64,000 nt of DNA. Origin: Hyparrhenia diplandra. Lineage: Eukaryota > Streptophyta > Magnoliopsida > Poales > Poaceae. The notes below the pieces were generated by a model. It made no database searches. It saw only the letters and a list, made by a program, of their open reading frames with translations, and had not been told where the DNA came from. Shown here piece after piece: positions 57,626-64,000 of the stretch. The position numbers and the translations under genes were made by a program. Every line of letters begins with the position of its first letter. Positions within the stretch are counted from its first letter, which is position 1. The stretch is taken from the NCBI GenBank assembly GCA_015847255.1, contig JADLZK010008549.1, positions 186,001 through 250,000 on the forward strand, read 5' to 3'.

Positions 57626-58080
57626 TCTAGTCTTTCTTGTTCCTTGTGTTTCGTGGGCTCGATTAGGTGTATTCGGTTCAAATTTGCAACCATGGGCCGC
57701 AGGTTCGATGGGGCACCGGGCCACAGTGGGCTTGATTGAATGAAGCTTAGGTCGGTAGCCTAGGTGATTTGGCTTCAGAACCACGCCTGATGTTGATGCT
57801 GCTTTGAGATCGTGTAATTGTTGTATTTATTTGTCCCCATAATGATGCATCAGTAGCATGTTCCATCTTGTTCAGTTTTACCACCTGTCTTGTGCATTTC
57901 TGAAACATGGTCCAAAGTACAATCTGAGCAATGACGTAACCAAGAACTATGTATTTCTTCTTTTAAATATATGCTTATATATTACTATATTCCAATAGCG
58001 AAACAAAATCGTACCACTGGCTGACTGACGTCGTCCTCGCGATATTTAAAATTACACAAAAAAGGTTAATTTTAGGTTGA

Positions 58081-59348
58081 AAAAACATAGCGAGCTAGTT
58101 GTCCCCCTTTATTCCAATCATTATCAGCTCGTTTCCCCTCTCCGGAGGATCATCATATTTTTAGGTTTTAAAAAATAAAATTTTTATTTCGGCCCCCCCG
58201 TAAAAGTTATGTATCTAACCTCCATTATTATACATCCAGCCTGTCATTAAAAATTCACAAAAACCAATACTATACTCATAAGATAATCTTCTACCGTCGT
58301 TTCTCAATCAATTAGTTCTCAGCCAATTGGCATATTGAGATTTGAGCACATAAAGATATATCTAACTCACTTCCTCTATATTCTCTAGATTACATATACA
58401 TTTCCAGAATGGATTCAAACTAACACTTTTTATAGAAAACATAATGTGCCTAATTGGTTGGGCTCCAAAATCTGTCTAGCCAAAACTAGAGCAGTACCAA
58501 GACTTAGGCAGTCATTTGGTTGGGCTCGAAATCTGTCTAGCCAAAACTAGAGCAGTACCTGCTCCACTGATATTTCTAGTTGAATTCAAAAAAAATGATG
58601 AAACTATTTTCTAGCTGTGAATGAGAACATGATGATAAATTAATTTTGATCAATAATGATTATATTCCTGATTTCACGCGCCAAGAACTCATCCGGGGAT
58701 TCCACCAAGTTATCATCCGGGAGGTGGTTACCTGATCTGGATAGGGACGGGCTGGCTCGGTGGCCGGAGCGAGGGTCGTGAAAAAAGAGGTTGACAACTG
58801 GTTGAATGAAACAAAAAACAACACAAATTCAGAATTAAAAAAACAGCTGGGCCCTAAGGTTTGACCAAAACAACTAAAGATTATAACCTATGAGTGTCTA
58901 ACATGCCAGACTAGTTGAATGAAACCACAATACATAGAAGAAAACTGTGGTGTCAGATAACTTAAGGACTTGTGATATTTGCAACCAAGGTATCCAAAAC
59001 CAACAAATCGAACAATGGACTAACTTACGGAAATTCTTCATGATCTTCAAATAAGAAACATAACCTTAACTCCATATACGATGTTAAATTTCACGCGAGT
59101 CTCAACAACACTTAAAAGTTAAAACTCACGATCTAGAGTAAGATTAACACTAAGCAAATTACTTTCACATATTTTTTTTTTCTTTTTGTATGGTTATCTC
59201 TCACAAATAATAGGACATTTTCTTAATGCAAACACCAATCATGTGTTCACTGGATATTACTACATTAGCACTAATTTGTATGGGATATTTAGTATGACTA
59301 CACATCTATTATTCAATTAATTATCTGAGTTTCTTATCATTGGATATT
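58081..59348. other. Intergenic AT-rich interval
   Basis: No coding frame. Contains the tandem repeat at 58,454 and several AT-rich stretches, otherwise nothing recognised. Confidence 0.4.
58454..58562. repeat. Two-copy tandem repeat, period 62 bp
   Basis: ttggttgggctcc (58,454) and ttggttgggctcg (58,516), each followed by AAATCTGTCTAGCCAAAACT and agagcagtacc. The motif resembles ends of grass MITEs but no paired inverted end is seen. Confidence 0.8.
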
Positions 59349-59771
59349 TATCGGACTTCGGTCGGTGAGTCGCCGAGATAAGCTGGGTGGCTGAATATTT
59401 AATTATTATTTAGCTTTATTAATATAATTATTAGATTAAATTAAAGATAGTCGGAAAAGACTAATGGGCTCGCCCGTTAGCAATTGTAAATCCCTCGTAT
59501 AAATATGGGGGCAACTATCGTGAGACAATTAAGAAGAAAATAATTAGGTTTTACCTAACTCTCACGCCCTCTACGCCGCCAGCTGCGCCCGTCCCAGCGC
59601 CCGCCCGCCGCGCCCGCGCCCAACGCCCTTCGCTAGCGTCGCCGCCCGCCAGCAAGGCGCCATGGCGCCCGGTCGCGCCGCCCCGCCACTTTGCACCGGC
59701 GTCCACTTCGTTGTTCGACGATGACGGCTACGTCACGCCTTCTGTTCTTCCTTGGCGTGATTGGGAAAACA
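59349..59771 (+). repeat. Chromovirus 5' LTR
   Basis: Starts TATCGGACTTCGG (TG changed to TA) and ends near AAAACA. TATA box tataaatat at 59,499-59,507, followed by a GC-rich leader. The right end is uncertain by about 12 bases because the primer site lies further on. Confidence 0.8.
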
Positions 59772-59807
59772 GGTTGTGACGATTGGTATCCGGAGACCAC
59801 CGATCCT

Positions 59808-60620
59808 ATGGCTGCACCGGGGACAAATCTTCCGCGGCCGAACTTCCACGGGATCATCAGCGCAGTACATGGCAGCCGTGGAGGCCAAAGCCATGGAGGC
59901 TGATTCAGCCCCATCATCGGCTAAGTACATCCCGCCCTCAAGCGCTCTCTTCAATCTGTAGACACAGATGAGCCCCCCTTCCGCCCGCACCTCGATTCCT
60001 CCATCCAACGGCCCACCAAGGGACGGTCGAATTTTCATCTCAATTTGATACGAAATTCCCCATGCAATCACTTCGAATTTCAACCTAAATTATCGCCCGA
60101 GAAAATCCCGGGCGTGCCAGCAATAATATTAAATTATTTTTTCCGGAGTATGATGGCGGTGACCCTTCTCATTGGTCGTACAAGTGCAATAAATTTTTCT
60201 CGCTCAAGGAATTATTAATCTGGATCGGATGCAGCTCGCCGTTCCATCTCAAGGGAGCGCATTACCTTGGTTTATTCGTTGGGAAAATGAAGTCGGTCAA
60301 CCAACTTGGCGAATTTTTCTGCGGCTATTACCGGCGTTTTGGAACTCCTCTTCACAATCATCTTGGTGATCCGACAAACATCACGCCGACGGGAGATTTG
60401 GACGGGTACACTAATACATTCACGGCAAAAATTTGAACAAGGTACAACACCTCTCCCCAAAAGCGGAAGGCTATGCTTTATATTCTTTGGGTTAGCACCT
60501 CGATTGGATCGGCGTCCAACTACATCAACACTCGATATTGAGGCGACCATAGCACTTGCTATACATCTCTATACAGCTTCCGTCGCCGAGAACTCAAAGG
60601 TACGCATACAGGAGAATATT
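59808..60620 (+). pseudogene. gag: Chromovirus gag relic
   Basis: ATG at 59,808 (MAAPGTNLPRPNFHG), then after shifts the capsid-like domain: DPSHWSYKCNKFFSLKE (about 60,158-60,210), FFCGYYRRFGTPLHNHLGDP (about 60,317-60,375) and LDIEATIALAIHLY (about 60,533-60,573). No intact zinc knuckle seen. Confidence 0.7.
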
Positions 60621-60689
60621 CAGATATTCAAATATCAGTTATGGCTTAACGGCATATCCACCTGTCCTACCATGCAATTAATTATCAAT

Positions 60690-60860
60690 ATAAATGGCAC
60701 CAATTTATTGGCTCTTTTTGGATTACGTTCAACGCACAATTTCCACGCATTCTCGATTTGGGCTGGCGGGCCTCCAAAGTTCTTCTTTAACCCGTCCGCT
60801 CAAGGTTGCTCGCCGCTAATGGACAACATATAACAAATGTGGGAAGGTATGATGATATTG
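60690..60860 (+). pseudogene. Chromovirus aspartic protease relic
   Basis: LALFGLRSTHNFHAFSI (about 60,708-60,758) sits where chromovirus proteases have an ID-S-G-STHNF active site. The Asp-Ser-Gly is replaced by Gly-Leu-Arg. Downstream blocks (ENFKADFLSIKLGGYD, about 60,880-60,927) continue the domain. Confidence 0.6.
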
Positions 60861-61199
60861 AATTTTCTATTGCTACTTGAGAACTTCAAAGCAGATTTCT
60901 TGAGCATCAAATTAGGAGGCTATGATGATTTTTTTTGGGTGTGGATTGGCTGAGTTCATTAGGCAATATTATGCGGAATTTTAATAAACTTATTATGAAG
61001 TTTTGGAGAAAGGGACAACCGATCATATGACACGACCTCTCTAAGGAGACAGATTTTCACCCGGTATTCACATACTCTCCCACGACATACTGCTTTGGAT
61101 CCTCTCGTTATGCAAATTTCAACGGCTTTTCGAGAGCCTTCCGGGGCTCCCACCTCAACGACGTTATGATCATAGAATTCATCTTAAGGATCCCTTTCG

Positions 61200-62420
61200 G
61201 CCGATTTGTTGTTCGCCCTTATCGTTACCCTCGGATCTGAGAAAAATGAATTGGAGCGACAATGTGCACACATGCTTCATCAAGGTATCATCCGGTATAG
61301 CACGCCGCCATTCTCATCACTGTCCTTCTTGTCAAGAAACATGATCAAACTTGGCGTTTTTTTGTGTTGATTACCGGGAGCTCAATACTAATACCTTGAA
61401 AGATAAGTTTCCAATACGGTTATTGCTTTGAATTATTGGATGAACTGGAAGGTGCAAAATTCTTCACCAAATTAGATCTTCGCCGGGATATCACCAGTAC
61501 GCATGCACCCTCGGGATGTCGAAAAAGGCGACTTTCGAGAACACATCATGGGCACTTTGAGTTTTTAGTTATGCCATTTGGTTTATGCAACGCACCTTCA
61601 ACTTTTCAAGCTTTGATGAATAATATATTGGGACCGTTTGGCGTAAGTTTGTCTTTGGTCTTCTTTGATGATATCGATATTTAGCAAATCCTGGTATGAG
61701 CATCTCCACCATGTGGAAGAAGTTTTCAAGGTACTAGCATCTCATAATATCTTTTTAAAGAAATTTAAATGCCTCTTTGGTCAATCATAATTGGGTTATT
61801 TGGGACATATTATATCGGATCTTTGGAGTGGTCATTGATCGGAAGGAAAAATTGAGGCCGTCACCGCATGGCGCTTCCCACAACTCTCCGTGAATTGCGA
61901 GGCTTTACGGGACTAGCTGGTTACTACTGAGGAAGTTTATAATGGATTATGGTACAATTGCACGTCCCTTGACCGATCTTCTTAAGAAGGACTCGTTCAT
62001 TTGGACACCATTGGCAACAATAGCTTTTGAGCACCTTAAGAGGACCTTATCATCAGCACCGGTTCTTCAACTTCCGGACTTTAATAAATCATTTGTGGTG
62101 GAATGTGATGCATGCCGTACGGTATGGGTCTTTGTTTTACATCGGCCAATGGTCTAATTGCTTACTTTAGCAAAGCGTATATCGATAAGTACAAAAAGTT
62201 AGCTGCTTATGAAAGAGAACTCATAGGGACTGGTCACAGCGGAGTCAAACATTGGCGACCATATCTTTGGGGCCGCCCATTTTATTATAAGGTCGGATCA
62301 CTATAGTCTTAAGTACATTTTAGATCAGCGCTTGTCCACAGTTCCACGGCATCAATGGGTTAGCAAATTACTTGGTTATGATTTTTTACGGATTGGAGTA
62401 CAAGCCGGGTAAATCAAATG
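61200..62420 (+). pseudogene. Chromovirus RT and RNase H relic
   Basis: RT: VLLVKKHDQTWRF-like sequence (about 61,322-61,360), LLDELEGAKFFTKLDLR (about 61,428-61,481), HGHFEFLVMPFGLCNAPSTF and VFFDDIDI (about 61,660-61,683; FxDD in place of the usual YxDD-like box, followed by a stop). RNase H-like: LRELRGFTGLAGYY, DYGTIARPLTDLLKKDSFIW (61,945-62,004), FVVECDA, and IAYFSKAYIDKYKKLAAYER (about 62,158-62,217). Spread over all three frames. Confidence 0.8.
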
Positions 62421-62649
62421 TGGTGGCGACACATTATCTCGCGAACACAGATGAATCTGCTCTCATGGCTATTTTAGAAATTCAATTAGGGTTATTTGAT
62501 CATTTCGGAGAGGAAATTGCATTTAGCGATGAAGCTATAGCCCTTATTGATTCTATAATCAACGATAAGGACTCGCATGGGAAGTTCGCAATGGATTGAT
62601 CTTGTTCAACAAAAGGTATGGCTTTCCAAATCGTCCAAACATCTTGGAC

Positions 62650-63560
62650 TATCCTCCATGCAATTCGTGATTCAGCACATGAGGGTATCTGAGAAAACTC
62701 TTTGCATCGATTCCGTCGGACCTTCTTTGTCAAACATGATAAACGCATTGTCCGCATTTTTGTGAATGATTGTTTGGTTTGCCAGCGCAACAAAACTGAA
62801 CACCTTCATCCAAATTTGGACTTCTTGACCTTTACCAATTCGAGTAGAGACGGGAGGATATCTCAATGGATTTCATTGAAGCTCTTCCTAAAGTTGGATC
62901 CAAATCAGTAATCTTAACGGTCGTTGATCGTCTCTCCAAGTATGCTCACTTTATACCCCTTTCTCATCCATATACGAAACTTGATAGCTCGAAATTTTTT
63001 CTCGGAGGTTGTTAGACTACATGGGTTGCCAAGATCGGTGGTTAGTGGCGGGGATGTTATCTTCATGAGTCAATTACGGCAAGAAATTTTCCGTCTATCA
63101 ACATTATTACGTCACCAACATCGGCTTATCATCCCCAAGCGGATGGCGGGCTGAGGTCGTCAATAAAATTATTACAATGTATCTCATTTGCTTGCTTGGT
63201 GACAAACCAAAGGATTGGGTAAGATGGTTACCTTGGGCTGAATATTGCTATAATACTTCATATCATGCATCGACCAAAACAACGCCCGTTCAAACTTGTG
63301 TATGGGCGTGATCCTCCTACTATTCGTGGTTATCATCGGGTGAGACTACATTACGGTGTGGATGATTTACTAACTCAGCGGGATATTTTTCTCAATCGGA
63401 CAAAGGTTCGTTTTGCGGTTGTCTCGGGACTATTACGCCAAATATTTTGGCGCTAAACATACAGACGAGAGAATTTAAAGTGGGTGATTATGTTTGGCTT
63501 AAACTTTTATCCCGCTCTGTGGCAACAATATCGATGTACACAAAGGCAAGTTATCTCCTA
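62650..63560 (+). pseudogene. Chromovirus integrase relic
   Basis: Zinc-binding end NDCLVCQRNKTEHLHP (about 62,765-62,812). Core: DFIEALPKV-like block (62,870), SVILTVVDRLSKYAHFIPL (about 62,909-62,965), then a degraded DDE region with TSAYHPQADG (about 63,118-63,150). C-terminal part: FKLVYGRDPPTIRGYH (63,290-63,337) and REFKVGDYVWLKL (about 63,471-63,509). Confidence 0.75.
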
Positions 63561-63759
63561 AATATTTTGGATCATTCGATTTGTCGGCAAGATTATTACA
63601 CCGGTAACATATGCATTGAATCGCGCTGGTACCCGTATACACAATGCCTTTCATGTCGGCATGCTCAAACCACACCGTGGGGAGATACCTCTGAGATATT
63701 CGGAGTTACCTCCGATTCATGATGGGACACCGTACACGAACCTGAATTAATGCTCAAAA

Positions 63760-63900
63760 CAAGAGTCCGCCCGAGGGTCAACTTCAAGTGCTCATCAAAT
63801 GGAAGAACAAACTGCTGCGGATGCTTCATGGGAAGATGCGGAATTATTCAACAAAATCTATCCGGACTTCCATTTCGAGGGCGAGCTGAATCTCGGCGGG
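63760..63900 (+). pseudogene. Chromodomain relic
   Basis: QLQVLIKW, a one-base shift, then QTAADASWEDAELFNKIYPD and FHFEGEL. The aromatic and W-E-D pattern is that of the C-terminal chromodomain that directs chromovirus insertion to heterochromatin. It assigns the element to the chromoviruses. Confidence 0.7.
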
Positions 63901-63906
63901 GAGAGA

Positions 63907-64000
63907 TGTCGGACTCGGTCAAATGAAGTCGCCCGAGATAAGCGGAGTGGCTGAATATTTAATTATTATTTAGCTTTATTAATATAATTATTAGATTAAA
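63907..64000 (+). repeat. Chromovirus 3' LTR, first 94 bp
   Basis: TGTCGGACTCGG onward, matching 59,349-59,445 with a few indels. The window ends inside it. Confidence 0.85.

Larger units (their letters stand above)
59349..64000 (+). mobile_element. Chromovirus (Ty3/Gypsy) retrotransposon, decayed, cut by window end
   Basis: The 5' LTR (59,349-about 59,771) shares its start and AT-rich body with the partial 3' LTR at 63,907-64,000 (TGTCGGACTCGG; the 5' copy begins TATCGGAC). Primer site TGGTATCCGGAGACC is at 59,784-59,798. Between them, in Gypsy order, lie gag, protease, RT, RNase H, integrase and chromodomain relics. Dozens of frameshifts and stops make it inactive. Confidence 0.88.

Noticed and set aside
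1..64000. CRISPR array, phage or bacterial defence system
   Set aside because: No regularly spaced direct repeats with unique spacers. Introns, MITEs and plant retroelements show a plant nuclear genome.

Overview
The window looks like a transposon-dense stretch of a grass nuclear genome, most probably Oryza or a close relative. The signs are TA-flanked Stowaway-type and TTA-flanked Tourist-type MITEs, a grass-type tRNA-derived SINE, a Maximus/SIRE-like Copia element, chromovirus Gypsy elements, an L1-type plant LINE, a fragment of plastid ndhF, and intron-containing genes with GC-rich 5' ends. Almost every long reading frame is broken by single-base indels, often in homopolymers. These may be decay or assembly error; the sequence alone cannot decide.

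Region 1 (1-28.3 kb) is a transposon graveyard. It holds two plus-strand relics of Ulp1-like (C48 peptidase) genes, A at 0.9-5.5 kb and B at 14.3-28.3 kb. Between them lies a minus-strand FAR1/Mutator-like transposase relic (6.1-8.4 kb). Seven purine-rich (GAGATA-like) arrays are interspersed, all with the purines on the plus strand. A probable solo LTR sits inside Ulp1-A. A near-complete 9.8-kb Copia element (17,404-27,204) splits Ulp1-B. The arrangement (transposase and Ulp1 gene divergently oriented) resembles plant MULEs that carry Ulp1-like genes.

Region 2 (28.3-36 kb) has a 5'-truncated LINE, several two-copy tandem duplications, a Stowaway MITE, and a minus-strand gene (35,206-32,608). 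That gene encodes a short MED15-like KIX-domain protein with a two-copy 29-residue repeat in its tail. A fragment of chloroplast ndhF lies in one of its introns.

Region 3 (36-58 kb) is a dispersed tandem array of a small gene family: about 126 residues, three predicted membrane segments, no family name that I recognise. It has one frameshifted copy (37.07-37.44 kb) and two intact copies (42.22-42.60 and 57.25-57.63 kb). A fourth fragment, 3' flank only, lies near 48.36 and 48.9 kb. The array has been pried apart by MITEs, a head-to-head pair of Gypsy fragments (38.8-41.2 kb), a minus-strand LTR element without reverse transcriptase (43.6-47.5 kb) whose upper LTR carries a SINE, and an 8-kb minus-strand LINE with a 14-bp target duplication (48.96-56.98 kb).

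Region 4 (59.35-64 kb) is a heavily decayed plus-strand chromovirus, from its 5' LTR through gag, protease, RT, RNase H, integrase and chromodomain relics to the first ~94 bp of its 3' LTR at the window end. The only plausible functional host genes are the MED15-like gene and copies 2 and 3 of the small membrane protein.
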